Part shown: positions 18,601-26,803 of the stretch, in pieces
Numbering within the stretch: the stretch's first letter is position 1
Layout: each line of letters starts with the position of its first letter
NCBI GenBank assembly: GCA_028693955.1
Contig: JAQUUH010000005.1
Coordinates: forward strand, 1 to 49,037
Length of the DNA stretch: 49,037 nt
From: Bacilli bacterium
GTDB taxonomy: Bacteria; Bacillota_I; Bacilli_A; RFN20; UBA1709
Direction: 5' to 3'
Translations under genes and position numbers: made by a program
Notes under the pieces: generated by a model
Databases searched by the model: none
Seen by the model: only the letters and a program-made list of their open reading frames with translations
What the model was told of the DNA's origin: nothing

Positions 18601-18645
18601 CAACCAGTTTTCTGCTTTTTTAATAATGTTTTTTGCCTTTGACAT
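15604..18645 (-). CDS. YfhO-family large membrane glycosyltransferase
   Basis: 1013 residues, one of the largest proteins in the window. The N-terminal half (about residues 18-530) holds around a dozen transmembrane segments. A hydrophilic, probably extracytoplasmic domain (about 540-970) follows, then one last helix and a Lys/Arg-rich tail (NRKKNVHK). This matches the bacterial membrane protein YfhO family (GT-C-like). In Bacillus YfhO takes sugar from undecaprenyl phosphate and decorates lipoteichoic acid. GGAGG sits before the ATG. The acceptor in this organism is unknown; a surface polymer or glycolipid is the likely choice, given the GT2 gene nearby. Confidence 0.82.
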   Translation of the reverse strand: MSKAKNIIKKAENWLNQHEYTKVALFLFVIVFCCFSIHVFKNGFTLTMNGDYVLQQLHFYVEGYDSFWNFIRTGEFKMWSYEGFLGVNYFAANTFYYLTSPFLLPLMLFPRTLIPQGIYFMYVIKLTTGGLLFYILLRKYHKLSYKVALIGAVAYALSGWGMYYLWFNHFADVLAVFPLTLIGVEHCLQKKQGWLLAIGLFICGITNYYFLFAFVFTTFFYAIFRYFQLFKQNKGYNLKIILMGFAFFVVGIGLSSVVLVTALKVITSTPRVEGSTLLNEFLAFFFNASTTDQSGFLGLGALKGIKEFFQGDNIKSLLKYMFIFNERYMSEPITSTQTFLYPIATFFFPPVSNWDTLVFTNKAFDNTISSIYISAPLFLLFWPALIKTFKTKKIWNIIGLIFMLIIPFIPITYYALNAFSMMYGRWQIFLVAIAIIYTSSMLEKFDDIPKIHIDISFLITITLMISVVAYSFSIGRVSFEYGKGYGIAAQILYVCFVYYYMRERLKGPGVYDKLLTLVTVELLVMGNITTFGQGVTNYYDLYGGQDILKEQQTIINDLKDDDDSFYRIFDSLADRNYNNIAMTLGYKGLSTFHSVYNFELDDFINNLSKVSYSYYNWSMGVDEKRYNLDTFLNVKYYVLKNEDTNIPLGFSLYKQYDNYSVYINNYFVELGYAFDDIINENNFNEYWDYHQNEPYYNKYAIIASEDIEEITNILGDDITLAENNNKLYFKEVGLYNAKYYLQLRGEETITQIPGVYYASEYLPQTRIGSNNEKNFYGTDNTNGNIGDRIYIDLDENQTLCPNGSSENGCHIIAKLNYGPNIKVKFYYNDTLITEDAHGTSNYDKSGDHKFARGYYVTTKINRIELEFLSDAASSTFTKYGFNVYYEEFNEYKQRQENLMANKFENIVVTNNTIKFETNYDDKKMIVLSVPYDSGWSLKINGENQKIYKVDSGFIGFIALKGKTTYELNYVTPGIKTGVILSLISLLLFIILILLFNREKIIIKLKNRKKNVHK

Positions 18646-18729
18646 TTCTTAATCCTCCATTTTCAAATATTATAACTGATTTTTTTCTTTATTTATACTT
18701 AAAACTTAAATAAAAAAACAATAATCATA

Positions 18730-18758
18730 TTACTTTTTTTAATTTGGTTTGTTATAAT
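18730..18758 (+). promoter_or_regulatory. tdk promoter (extended -10)
   Basis: -10 TATAAT (18753-18758) with an upstream TG at the extended position. A weak -35-like TTACTT lies 17 bases before it. It diverges from the YfhO gene. Confidence 0.45.
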
Positions 18759-18795
18759 CATAATAGTGATTTTTTAAGAAATGGAGATTTTATTT

Positions 18796-19404
18796 ATGAT
18801 GTATCAACAATATCGTTTAGGTTGGATAGAAATAATTGTAGGGTGTATGTTTGCTGGCAAGACAGAAGAACTAATAAGAAGAATAAGAGTTTTACAGTTT
18901 GCTAAGAAAAATATACTAGTTATAAAGCCTAAAATAGATAATAGATACAGTGAAGATGAAATCGCTTCACACTCTGGATATAAAGTTAAGTCTGTTAATG
19001 CTACTTGTGCTTCTGACATTTTACGTCTAGTTAGTAAAGATACTGAGGTAGTAGCTATTGATGAGGCTCAATTTTTTGATAAAGAATTAGTATTAGTTTG
19101 TGAACAATTAGCAGATCAAGGCAAAAGAGTCATGGTTGCTGGTCTTGATCGTGATTTTAGAGGAGAGCCTTTTGGAGTTATACCAGAACTTTTAACAAGA
19201 GCAGAATTTGTAACTAAGCTTAGTGCAGTTTGTGTGAAATGCGGAGCACCAGCAACAAGAACTCAAAGACTTGTAAACGGGAAGCCGGCTTCATATAAAG
19301 ATCCAATAGTTTTAGTTGGAGCAAGCGAAAGTTATGAACCTAGATGTCGTCATTGTCATGAGGTTAAAGATAAACCAATTATAAAAGTAGGATCTGGAGA
19401 ATAG
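18796..19404 (+). CDS. tdk: Thymidine kinase, type II
   Basis: About 202 residues. It phosphorylates thymidine with ATP for dTMP salvage. The P-loop [14 protein letters not shown] is near residue 15, Walker B-like [10 protein letters not shown] near 90, and a structural zinc site is formed by CVKCGAP and [15 protein letters not shown] ends the substrate lasso region. GGAG at 18783-18786 supports ATG 18796 (or 18799). Bacillus also places tdk between rpmE and prfA; here the glycosyltransferase-to-YfhO block has been inserted before it and a MATE gene after it. Confidence 0.95.
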   Translation: MMYQQYRLGWIEIIVGCMFAGKTEELIRRIRVLQFAKKNILVIKPKIDNRYSEDEIASHSGYKVKSVNATCASDILRLVSKDTEVVAIDEAQFFDKELVLVCEQLADQGKRVMVAGLDRDFRGEPFGVIPELLTRAEFVTKLSAVCVKCGAPATRTQRLVNGKPASYKDPIVLVGASESYEPRCRHCHEVKDKPIIKVGSGE

Positions 19405-19410
19405 CATAAA

Positions 19411-20808
19411 ATGCAATGGATCAAAAAATATATAGGTAATAAGAATTTTTATAAAAAGGTTCTAGTTATTTCTGTACCATTAATTTTGCAGCAATTATTA
19501 TTAAATACTTTTGGTATTGTAGATACAATAATGGTGGGGTCAATCTATAGAGGGGTAGCTGGAGTTGGTATTGCTGCTCAAATATCAATGATAATATTTA
19601 CAGTGGTTTTTGGAATAAATTCTGGAATTGGGATATATATTGCCCAATTTTTTGGTGCAAAAGATGATAAAAATCTAAAAAATAGTTTTGCATTAGGTAT
19701 TGTTTTTGTATGCTTTTTTGTTTTAATTACAACATTAATAGTTTTAATCTTCCCTAAAGAGATATTAATGCTATTTTCTCAAGATATGGAAGTAATAGAT
19801 AAGGCAATGGATTATATTAAGATTGAAGCATTTTCTTATATTTTTAATGCATTATCTTTTTCTTTTTCAATAGCATATAGAAATATTCAAAAAACCAAAG
19901 TGCCTTTATATATAAGTATAGTTTCTTCTTCGATGAATATATTATTTAATTATTTATTAATTTTTGGAATTGGACCTTTTCCAGAGCTAGGTGTAAAAGG
20001 AGCGGCAATTGCAACAGTTATTTCTTGCCTTGTAGGATTTATAATAAATGTAGTATATGCTCAAAAAACAAAACAATTATTTATGCCGAGTTTTATTAAT
20101 TTCAAGGAAGCTTTAAATAAAAAATTTGTTAAAAAATTGATAAAAAGAGTTGGGCCACTTATTGCAAATGAAACATTATTTTCTATAGGGACAGCTCTTT
20201 ATGTTGTATTTATAAATACATTAGGTAGTGATGCTTATGAAGGTTATCGAATTGCTGAAAGTATCGTAAATGTAATGTTTACGATAACATTTGGACTTGC
20301 AACATCTGTTGCTGCTCTTATTGGAGAAGCACTTGGTAAGAAAGACTTGGATCTTGCAAACAATTATGGAAATTGGTTTTTACTTTTGGGTATGGGGGTA
20401 GCAATTTTTATAGGAATATTAAATCTTGTATTAGCTCCGTTATTTGTTGCACTTTTTAATAATCCTATAGATATTGTTGTAGAAAATGCTGTCAGGGTAT
20501 TAAGAGTTTATAGTATAAGGATAATGTTTAGAGTTTTTATTGTCATTTTGTTTTCAACATTTAGAGCCGGTGGAGAATCTAAATATGTTATGTTTTTAGA
20601 TTCTGGAATACTATGGTTAGTTGGTATTCCAATTGCATTTTTAACAACTAAAATATTTCATGTCCAAGATGTTGCATTATTCTATTTAATAGTCCAAACA
20701 GAACAATTAGTTAGAATTATAATTGGTATGAGAAGATATAACAAAAGAACTTGGTTGAAAAACATTACTGATGAATTAGCAATAGGTAGTGGCAGCACTA
20801 GTAAGTGA
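19411..20808 (+). CDS. MATE-family multidrug/sodium antiporter
   Basis: 465 residues with about 12 predicted transmembrane helices in two similar halves. Opening helices read VISVPLILQQLLLNTFGIVDTIMVG, the classic MATE start; the second half restarts near residue 245 with LIKRVGPLIANETLFSIG. Family members export cationic compounds using Na+ or H+ gradients. The start is 6 bases after the tdk stop, with GGAG inside tdk, so the two are probably one transcript. The substrate is unknown. Confidence 0.9.
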   Translation: MQWIKKYIGNKNFYKKVLVISVPLILQQLLLNTFGIVDTIMVGSIYRGVAGVGIAAQISMIIFTVVFGINSGIGIYIAQFFGAKDDKNLKNSFALGIVFVCFFVLITTLIVLIFPKEILMLFSQDMEVIDKAMDYIKIEAFSYIFNALSFSFSIAYRNIQKTKVPLYISIVSSSMNILFNYLLIFGIGPFPELGVKGAAIATVISCLVGFIINVVYAQKTKQLFMPSFINFKEALNKKFVKKLIKRVGPLIANETLFSIGTALYVVFINTLGSDAYEGYRIAESIVNVMFTITFGLATSVAALIGEALGKKDLDLANNYGNWFLLLGMGVAIFIGILNLVLAPLFVALFNNPIDIVVENAVRVLRVYSIRIMFRVFIVILFSTFRAGGESKYVMFLDSGILWLVGIPIAFLTTKIFHVQDVALFYLIVQTEQLVRIIIGMRRYNKRTWLKNITDELAIGSGSTSK

Positions 20809-20884
20809 TATCATATAAATATATAACTTTAAAAAAATTACCATATAATATATAATGTTAAGGCTAGGCAAGGGGGGAGTTAAA

Positions 20885-21964
20885 GTGGAAGAGACATTAA
20901 AAGAAAGATTAGAAACAATTTTACAAAGACATATTTATCTTGAAAAAATGATGCAATTACCCCAAATTGCTGCGGATTTTCAACGCTATAAAATGTATGC
21001 AAAAGAACAAGCGTCATTGCAAGATGTCGCTGATTTATATATTGAATACAAGTCTTTAGAAAAGACAATTGAAGAAGCAATGCATTTAATGCATGATAAA
21101 GATCCAGAAATTGTTGAAATGGGAAAAGTAGAGCACGACACAGCACTTAAAAAGTCTGAAGAAATAATTAAAAAAATAGAATTAGAACTTATACCCAAAG
21201 ATCCCAATGATGGCAAGAATGTTATTATTGAGATTAGAGGAGCTGTTGGTGGAGATGAAGGAAATATTTTTGCTGGAGATTTATTTAGAATGTATACAAG
21301 ATATTGTGAAAGAAAAGATTGGCAAATAGAAATGCTTGATTCTAATGAAGGACCAGCTGGAGGATTTTCTTTTGTATCTTTCATGGTAAAAGGTAAAAGA
21401 GTTTATTCTGAACTTAAGTATGAATCAGGTGCCCATCGGGTTCAAAGAGTGCCAAAAACTGAAGCAAGTGGTAGAATTCATACATCAACTGCAACAGTTC
21501 TTGTAATGCCAGAGGCCGATGAGTTAGATGTACAGATTAATCCTATCGATATTCAAGTTGACACTTATAGAGCAAGTGGAGCAGGTGGTCAACATATCAA
21601 TAAAACTGACTCAGCAGTAAGAATGACCCACCTTCCAACAGGGATTGTTGCTACGTGTCAAGATGGTCGTTCTCAACACGAAAATAAAGAAAAATGTTTA
21701 GCTATATTAAGAACAAGAATATATGATTCAATATCTCAAGAAGCCGAAGCCCAAAGAGGCGCAGAAAGACGTTCAAAAATAGGAACTGGAGAAAGAAGCG
21801 AAAAGATAAGAACCTATAATTATCCACAAAATCGAGTTACTGATCATCGTATAAATTTTACTATTCAGCAATTAGATAGGGTAATGGAAGGAGATTTAGA
21901 ATCTATAATAAATGCTTTAATAAATGAAGATCAAAAGATGAAAATAAAAGGAAGTTCACTATAG
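20885..21964 (+). CDS. prfA: Peptide chain release factor 1
   Basis: 359 residues from a GTG start preceded by GGGGGGAG. RF1 reads UAA and UAG. The anticodon-like P-x-T motif is RVPKTEASGRIHTS, and the catalytic GGQ is in GAGGQHINKTDS (about residue 238). An upstream in-frame ATG at 20855 lacks a ribosome-binding site. It is immediately followed by prmC, which methylates the GGQ glutamine. The PKT version of the tripeptide is a permitted variant of the family. Confidence 0.96.
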   Translation: MEETLKERLETILQRHIYLEKMMQLPQIAADFQRYKMYAKEQASLQDVADLYIEYKSLEKTIEEAMHLMHDKDPEIVEMGKVEHDTALKKSEEIIKKIELELIPKDPNDGKNVIIEIRGAVGGDEGNIFAGDLFRMYTRYCERKDWQIEMLDSNEGPAGGFSFVSFMVKGKRVYSELKYESGAHRVQRVPKTEASGRIHTSTATVLVMPEADELDVQINPIDIQVDTYRASGAGGQHINKTDSAVRMTHLPTGIVATCQDGRSQHENKEKCLAILRTRIYDSISQEAEAQRGAERRSKIGTGERSEKIRTYNYPQNRVTDHRINFTIQQLDRVMEGDLESIINALINEDQKMKIKGSSL

Positions 21965-22837
21965 ATGAAAACTTATTATGATCTTTATCTTTATATTCAA
22001 AAAGAATTGGAAAAAGAAAATATGGATAAAAATATCGCACGAATTATATTAGAAGACTTGTTGTCTTCTAGTGGTGCTGATTTTTATCTTTTTTTGAAAG
22101 AAAAAATAAACGAAAAAATAGAAGGCAAAGCCCTAAGTTATTTAGCAAGAGTATTAAAAAAAGAGCCAATACAATATATACTTGGATATACATATTTTTA
22201 TGGCAATAAAATATTTGTAGATAATAATGTTTTGATACCTAGATTTGATACTGAAAATTTAGTCGAAATAATTAGTAAAGACTTCAACAATAAAAATTAC
22301 AATATAGCAGATTTAGGTACAGGTAGCGGGTGTATTGCAATTTCTTTAAAAAAGCTAAATTCTAATTTTAATTTTTTTGCTAGCGATATTGACAGAAAAA
22401 TAGTAGAAATGGCCAAAAAAAATGCCAAAGCAAATAATGTTTCAATAGAATTTTTTGTAGGTAATATGTTAGATCCATATATAGAAAAAAAAATAAAATT
22501 AGATATTATTGTTTCTAATCCACCATATATTGATTACAATGATCAAGAAATAGATTTAAATGTCAAAAATCATGAGCCTTTTAAGGCATTGTTTGCGAAT
22601 AACAATGGATTAGAATATTATGATGAAATTTTAAGAAATGCTCCAAAGGTTTTCCAAAATCGTGGAGTGATATATTTTGAAATTGGATATAAGCAAAAAA
22701 AAGAAGTTTTAGATTTAGTTAAAAAATATTATAAAAAAAATAGTGAGGTAGAATCTTATAAAGATTTATCGGGATTAGATAGAGTGATAAAAATATATCT
22801 ATATGATTTGGAGAAGAATTATGAAAATCATTGTTGA
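21965..22837 (+). CDS. prmC: Release factor glutamine N5-methyltransferase
   Basis: 290 residues. The N-terminal helical domain (about 1-85) is followed by a Rossmann SAM domain with IADLGTGSGCIAISL and the NPPY motif (SNPPYIDYND, about residue 189) that binds the target glutamine. It modifies RF1 and RF2, both encoded in this window. The ATG directly abuts the prfA stop, so translation is coupled. Its last 17 bases overlap the next gene. Confidence 0.95.
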   Translation: MKTYYDLYLYIQKELEKENMDKNIARIILEDLLSSSGADFYLFLKEKINEKIEGKALSYLARVLKKEPIQYILGYTYFYGNKIFVDNNVLIPRFDTENLVEIISKDFNNKNYNIADLGTGSGCIAISLKKLNSNFNFFASDIDRKIVEMAKKNAKANNVSIEFFVGNMLDPYIEKKIKLDIIVSNPPYIDYNDQEIDLNVKNHEPFKALFANNNGLEYYDEILRNAPKVFQNRGVIYFEIGYKQKKEVLDLVKKYYKKNSEVESYKDLSGLDRVIKIYLYDLEKNYENHC

Positions 22838-23258
22838 TGCAGATGCTTGTCCTACAAAAAGTATAATTGAAAATGCTGCTACTAAAAAAAATATTCAATT
22901 AATTTTTGTTTGTGATAATTCACACGAAATAACATCAAATTATGGAAAGGTAATTTATGTCGATAAAGGAAATGATAATGCAGATTATAAAGTTATAAGT
23001 ATGATTGAAAAAGATGATTTAGTAATAACCCAAGATTATGGTCTTGCTAGTTTAGCTTTAGTAAAGGGTGCTAAGATTCTTTTAAATTCAGGACATATAG
23101 TTGATTCTAATAATATAGAATCATATTTAAACTATCGTTATATAAGTTCCAAGGCAAGACAAGCAAAAATGAGAACAAAAAATATGCCAAAAAGAAATTT
23201 TCAAGATGATGAAAGGTTTGAAAATAGTCTTACTAAACTAATAAATGAATACAAATGA
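22821..23258 (+). CDS. YaiI/YqxD-family (DUF188) protein
   Basis: 145 residues. The N-terminus MKIIVDADACPTKSII is the signature of this PIN-like family. TQDYGLASLAL, RQAKMRTKNMPKR and FENSL near the end also fit. Family members are predicted metal-dependent nucleases of unknown target. The ATG at 22821 has GGAGAAG behind it and lies inside the end of prmC. A longer frame from 22803 has no ribosome-binding site. Confidence 0.87.
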   Translation: MKIIVDADACPTKSIIENAATKKNIQLIFVCDNSHEITSNYGKVIYVDKGNDNADYKVISMIEKDDLVITQDYGLASLALVKGAKILLNSGHIVDSNNIESYLNYRYISSKARQAKMRTKNMPKRNFQDDERFENSLTKLINEYK

Positions 23259-23326
23259 ATTAACCTTCATTGATATTGTTATCTTAAATAAGTTGTGATA
23301 GTATAATTAAGAAAAGAGGTGGTATT

Positions 23327-23938
23327 GTGAAAACTGTTATCTTGGATAAGAAAGAGTTTAAACAAGTTGCCTCATTTTTATTTCAAGGATGCGTTGTTGT
23401 TTTTCCTACAGAAACAGTAATGGGAATAGCTGTTGTTGCTGATAATTATGATAGTTATAAGCAATTGGTTGATGTTAAAAATAGGCCATTAGAAAAGGCG
23501 TTTCCTCTCGTGGTAGGAGATAAAAAACAAATTTTTGATTATGCAATTATTAATAACAGGCAAAAAAGAATAATAGATAAATTAATGCCTGGACCTCTTA
23601 CGATTATTTTAAAGAAAAAAGACAATATTCCTAATTATATTACGTCTAATAAAGATAGTATTGCAATTAGAATGAGTGATGATGAGTTTGTTTTAAAGGT
23701 TTTAAAAGATTTAGGTAAACCAATTTTGCTTACAAGTGCTAATTTATCAGGGAAACCTTCATCTTTAAACGATGAAGAAGCACAGAAAATATTTTATGGA
23801 AAGGTTCGCGCAATAGTTAAAGGAGAATGCCCAATTCAAATTCCTTCAACAATTGTAGATTTAACAACAGATAAGCCTAAAATATTAAGAGAAGGAATAA
23901 TATCTATAGATCAAATAAATGAAATTTGGAGGGATTAA
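23327..23938 (+). CDS. tsaC: Threonylcarbamoyl-AMP synthase (Sua5/YrdC/YciO)
   Basis: 203 residues from a GTG start 5 bases after AGAGGTGG. It makes L-threonylcarbamoyladenylate for the t6A37 modification of ANN-decoding tRNAs. Recognisable features are VVFPTETVMGIAV (residues 25-37), KNRP, the MPGPLTIIL segment, IAIRM and LLTSANLSG. This is the YwlC position in the Bacillus order. It lacks the extra C-terminal Sua5 domain, as expected for TsaC of this size. Confidence 0.93.
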   Translation: MKTVILDKKEFKQVASFLFQGCVVVFPTETVMGIAVVADNYDSYKQLVDVKNRPLEKAFPLVVGDKKQIFDYAIINNRQKRIIDKLMPGPLTIILKKKDNIPNYITSNKDSIAIRMSDDEFVLKVLKDLGKPILLTSANLSGKPSSLNDEEAQKIFYGKVRAIVKGECPIQIPSTIVDLTTDKPKILREGIISIDQINEIWRD

Positions 23939-23939
23939 T

Positions 23940-24383
23940 ATGATAATATCAATAGGTTCAGATCATGCAGGATTTAATACTAAGAAAATAATTAAAGAAA
24001 ATTTAGAAAAAAAAGGATATAAAGTAATTGATTTTGGGACATTTAATGAAGATTCGGTTAATTACCCCCTTTTTGCTTTTAAAGTAGGAGAAAGTGTTGT
24101 TAAAAAAGAAAGTGAATATGGAATAGTAATTTGTGGAACAGGAATAGGAGTATCTATTTCAGCCAATAAAGTAAAGGGCGTTAGATGTGCACTTGTAACT
24201 GATGAAAATACTGCAAAACTTAGTAGAGAGCATAATGATGCAAATGTATTGGCTCTTTCTGGAAGGTTTACTCCAATAGAAACAAATTTGAAAATAGTTG
24301 ATTTGTTTTTAAAAACACCTTTTGCTAATGGACGTCATTGTACAAGAATAGATTTGATAAGTGAATATGAAAGGAATCATTAG
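23940..24383 (+). CDS. rpiB: Ribose-5-phosphate isomerase B
   Basis: 147 residues. It interconverts ribose-5-phosphate and ribulose-5-phosphate in the pentose phosphate pathway. IGSDHAGF (residues 5-12) and the catalytic-cysteine motif VICGTGIGVSISANK (about 67-81) are diagnostic, followed by REHNDANVLALSGR. GGAGGG lies 6 bases before the ATG, just after the tsaC stop. It corresponds to ywlF in Bacillus. Confidence 0.95.
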   Translation: MIISIGSDHAGFNTKKIIKENLEKKGYKVIDFGTFNEDSVNYPLFAFKVGESVVKKESEYGIVICGTGIGVSISANKVKGVRCALVTDENTAKLSREHNDANVLALSGRFTPIETNLKIVDLFLKTPFANGRHCTRIDLISEYERNH

Positions 24384-24386
24384 TTT

Positions 24387-25610
24387 ATGAAAGATATTGA
24401 AATAGGCCAATTAATTGCTAAAGAAAAAGAACGTCAATTAACTCATATAGAATTAATAGCTTCAGAAAATTTTGTTTCAGATGATATTTTAGAAGCAGCA
24501 GGAAGCATATTGACAAATAAATATGCTGAGGGATATCCTTCAAAAAGATATTATGGAGGATGTGAGTATATAGATCAAATTGAGACCATAGCAATAGAAA
24601 GAGCAAAAAAACTTTTTAATGCTGAACATGCCAACGTTCAACCTCACTCTGGTTCACAAGCAAATATGGGAGTTTACCAAGCAATATTGAATCATGGTGA
24701 TGTTGTTTTGGGAATGGATTTATCAGCAGGAGGGCACTTAACTCATGGGCATCCATTAAGTTTTTCAGGAATAAATTATGAGTTTCATAGTTATAAAGTA
24801 GATCCAATAACTGAATGCATTGATTATGATGAAGTTAGAAATGTTGCTTTAAAATATAAACCGAAGTTGATAGTTTGTGGAGCTAGTTCTTATCCAAGAT
24901 TTATTGACTTTAAAAAATTTAAAGAGATTGCAGATGAAGTTGGTGCATATTTGATGGTTGATATGGCTCATATTGCGGGTCTTGTTGCAGTTGGATTGCA
25001 TCCTAGCCCAGTTCCTTATGCAGATTTTGTTACATCTACAACCCATAAAACTTTAAGGGGTCCAAGGGCAGGATTAATATTGTGTAAAGAGAAATATAAA
25101 GATTTACTAGATAAAAGAATCTTCCCGGGTATTCAAGGAGGACCTTTAGAACACATAATAGCAGCAAAAGCAATATGTTTTAAAGAAGCCATGAATGTAG
25201 ATTTTAAAGTGTATCAAAAACAAGTATTAGACAATGTTCAAGCATTAATAAAATCTTTAAAAGAAGAGGGATTTAGAATAGTATCTGGAGGTAGTGACAA
25301 TCATTTACTTCTTGTTGATGTAAAGAAGTCTTGTGGAATTACTGGTAAAAAGGCAGAGACCATTTTAGATACAATAAATATAACTTGCAATAAAAATTCT
25401 ATACCATTTGATCAAGAAAAACCTGCTTATTGTTCAGGAATAAGACTTGGCAGTGCAGCAATGACTACAAGAGGTTTTAATTGTGATGATTTTTATAAGG
25501 TTGGTAAAATTATTGCTAAGTGTTTGAAAAATATTGATGATAAGAAGTTACATGAAGAATTGAAACAAGAAGTTTTAAGTTTAGTTAAGGATAAGCCATT
25601 ACATAAATAA
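24387..25610 (+). CDS. glyA: Serine hydroxymethyltransferase
   Basis: 407 residues, PLP-dependent. It converts serine and tetrahydrofolate to glycine and methylene-THF, feeding thymidylate and purine synthesis. [11 protein letters not shown], the [14 protein letters not shown] segment, VDMAHIAGL and the PLP-lysine motif [14 protein letters not shown] (Lys about residue 226) are all present. It begins 3 bases after rpiB and leads into upp, as in Bacillus. Confidence 0.97.
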   Translation: MKDIEIGQLIAKEKERQLTHIELIASENFVSDDILEAAGSILTNKYAEGYPSKRYYGGCEYIDQIETIAIERAKKLFNAEHANVQPHSGSQANMGVYQAILNHGDVVLGMDLSAGGHLTHGHPLSFSGINYEFHSYKVDPITECIDYDEVRNVALKYKPKLIVCGASSYPRFIDFKKFKEIADEVGAYLMVDMAHIAGLVAVGLHPSPVPYADFVTSTTHKTLRGPRAGLILCKEKYKDLLDKRIFPGIQGGPLEHIIAAKAICFKEAMNVDFKVYQKQVLDNVQALIKSLKEEGFRIVSGGSDNHLLLVDVKKSCGITGKKAETILDTINITCNKNSIPFDQEKPAYCSGIRLGSAAMTTRGFNCDDFYKVGKIIAKCLKNIDDKKLHEELKQEVLSLVKDKPLHK

Positions 25611-25622
25611 GGAGGAATAATA

Positions 25623-26243
25623 ATGCTTAAAGTACTAAATCACCCGTTAATTAATCACAAATTGACCACTATGCGTAAAATTGAGACAGGAACTAAAGAT
25701 TTCCGCGAAAATCTTGATGAAATTGCTGGGTTGATGGCCTATGAAATTACTAGGAATTTAGAAACAGAAGATATTGAAATAACAACTCCAATATGTAAAA
25801 CTATTGGAAAACAATTGACCAAAAAAATAGTGCTAGTTCCAATATTGAGGGCAGGACTGGGCATGGTTGATGGAATTAGAGAGTTAATACCAACTGCAAA
25901 AATAGGTCATGTCGGATTATATAGAAATGAAGAAACATTAAGACCTTGTGAGTATTATGCAAAATTCCCATTAGAATTATCGAGTGCTACAGTCTTTATT
26001 TTGGATCCAATGTTAGCAACAGGAGGCAGTGCTTCTGCAGCTATTTCTTTAGTTAAAAATCATGGAGCAACAGATATTAAGCTTATATGTTTAGTTGGTG
26101 TTCAACAAGGAATTGATAAGGTTCAAAAAGATCATCCGGATGTTGATATTTATTTAGCTGCAAAAGATGAAAAATTAAATGATATTGGCTATATTGTTCC
26201 TGGTTTAGGAGATGCTGGAGATCGTCTATTTGGAACCAAATAA
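25623..26243 (+). CDS. upp: Uracil phosphoribosyltransferase
   Basis: 206 residues. It makes UMP from uracil and [18 protein letters not shown], the PRPP loop [16 protein letters not shown] and the uracil-binding end [17 protein letters not shown] match UPRT throughout. AAGGAGG precedes the ATG. It ends the prfA-glyA run and has a terminator about 100 bases downstream. In Bacillus the next operon is the F-type atp cluster; here it is a V/A-type ATPase. Confidence 0.97.
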   Translation: MLKVLNHPLINHKLTTMRKIETGTKDFRENLDEIAGLMAYEITRNLETEDIEITTPICKTIGKQLTKKIVLVPILRAGLGMVDGIRELIPTAKIGHVGLYRNEETLRPCEYYAKFPLELSSATVFILDPMLATGGSASAAISLVKNHGATDIKLICLVGVQQGIDKVQKDHPDVDIYLAAKDEKLNDIGYIVPGLGDAGDRLFGTK

Positions 26244-26298
26244 ATAGGCTAAAAATGAATTGTTTTTTTGCATAAATTATTTTTATAAAGAACGTGCT

Positions 26299-26312
26299 TT
26301 AAAACGTTTTCA
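26299..26312. promoter_or_regulatory. cre-like CcpA box 1 (predicted)
   Basis: TTAAAACGTTTTCA matches TGWAARCGYTWNCA at 13 of 14 positions. It lies between upp and the terminator ahead of the ATPase operon. Confidence 0.35.
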
Positions 26313-26339
26313 TTGAATACATGAAAAATACAAAAAAAC

Positions 26340-26368
26340 AAAAACCCTTTGTCTATAAGGGTTTTTAT
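26340..26368 (+). terminator. Intrinsic terminator after upp
   Basis: AAAACCCTT / AAGGGTTTT, a 9-bp stem with a TGTCTAT loop and a T tail, about 100 bases beyond the upp stop. Confidence 0.85.
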
Positions 26369-26418
26369 TATTTAGCAATTATAAGACAAATTAATGTCAA
26401 ATATTAAGTTTCATTATA

Positions 26419-26432
26419 TGAAAGCGTTTTTA
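26419..26432. promoter_or_regulatory. cre-like CcpA box 2 (predicted)
   Basis: TGAAAGCGTTTTTA, one mismatch to the cre consensus, 10 bases upstream of the ATPase -35 region. Confidence 0.4.
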
Positions 26433-26442
26433 TGTTTTGGTG

Positions 26443-26475
26443 TTTAATTATAAAATAGATTATGTTATAATCTAT
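26443..26475 (+). promoter_or_regulatory. ATPase operon promoter with inverted repeat over the -10
   Basis: -35-like TTTAAT (26443-26448), 17-base spacer, extended -10 TGTTATAAT (TATAAT at 26466-26471). A perfect inverted repeat ATAGATTAT-GTT-ATAATCTAT (26455-26475) covers spacer and -10 and is a good operator candidate. The rest of the 26244-26494 gap is A/T-rich, with only the two cre-like boxes and the terminator visible. Confidence 0.5.
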
Positions 26476-26494
26476 GGCGAAAGGTGGTGATTGA

Positions 26495-26803
26495 ATGTCA
26501 ATTTTAGATTCTATTCAAGCTGCTGAAGCTAAAGCAGAACAGGCCAAAATTGATGCAGCAAACAAGGTTGAAGCCTTAATGGAACAGACCAAAAAGAATG
26601 CAGAAATTAAAGGCAATGATTTACTAAAAGAAGCTCAAGTTGTGGAGCAAAAAATTGCTAAAGAAACAGCTATCAAATTAGCTGCTAATGAAAAAGAGTT
26701 GATTGCTCGTTATGAAAAAGAAGATCGCGACATGGCTTCATTAGCGGATAGTAGAATTGATATTGCAATTAGTTACATTATGAAGAAGGTAGTCTCATCA
26801 TGA
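26495..26803 (+). CDS. ntpF: V-type ATPase peripheral-stalk subunit (NtpF; G/H-like)
   Basis: 102 residues, almost wholly a heptad-patterned, Ala/Lys/Glu-rich coiled coil, with a short globular end (RIDIAISYIMKKVVSS). It matches the archaeal subunit H / Enterococcus NtpF stalk component that pairs with subunit E to stop stator rotation. AAAGGTGGTGAT precedes the ATG. It is the first gene of the operon, and its stop overlaps the start of ntpI (ATGA). Confidence 0.82.
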   Translation: MSILDSIQAAEAKAEQAKIDAANKVEALMEQTKKNAEIKGNDLLKEAQVVEQKIAKETAIKLAANEKELIARYEKEDRDMASLADSRIDIAISYIMKKVVSS

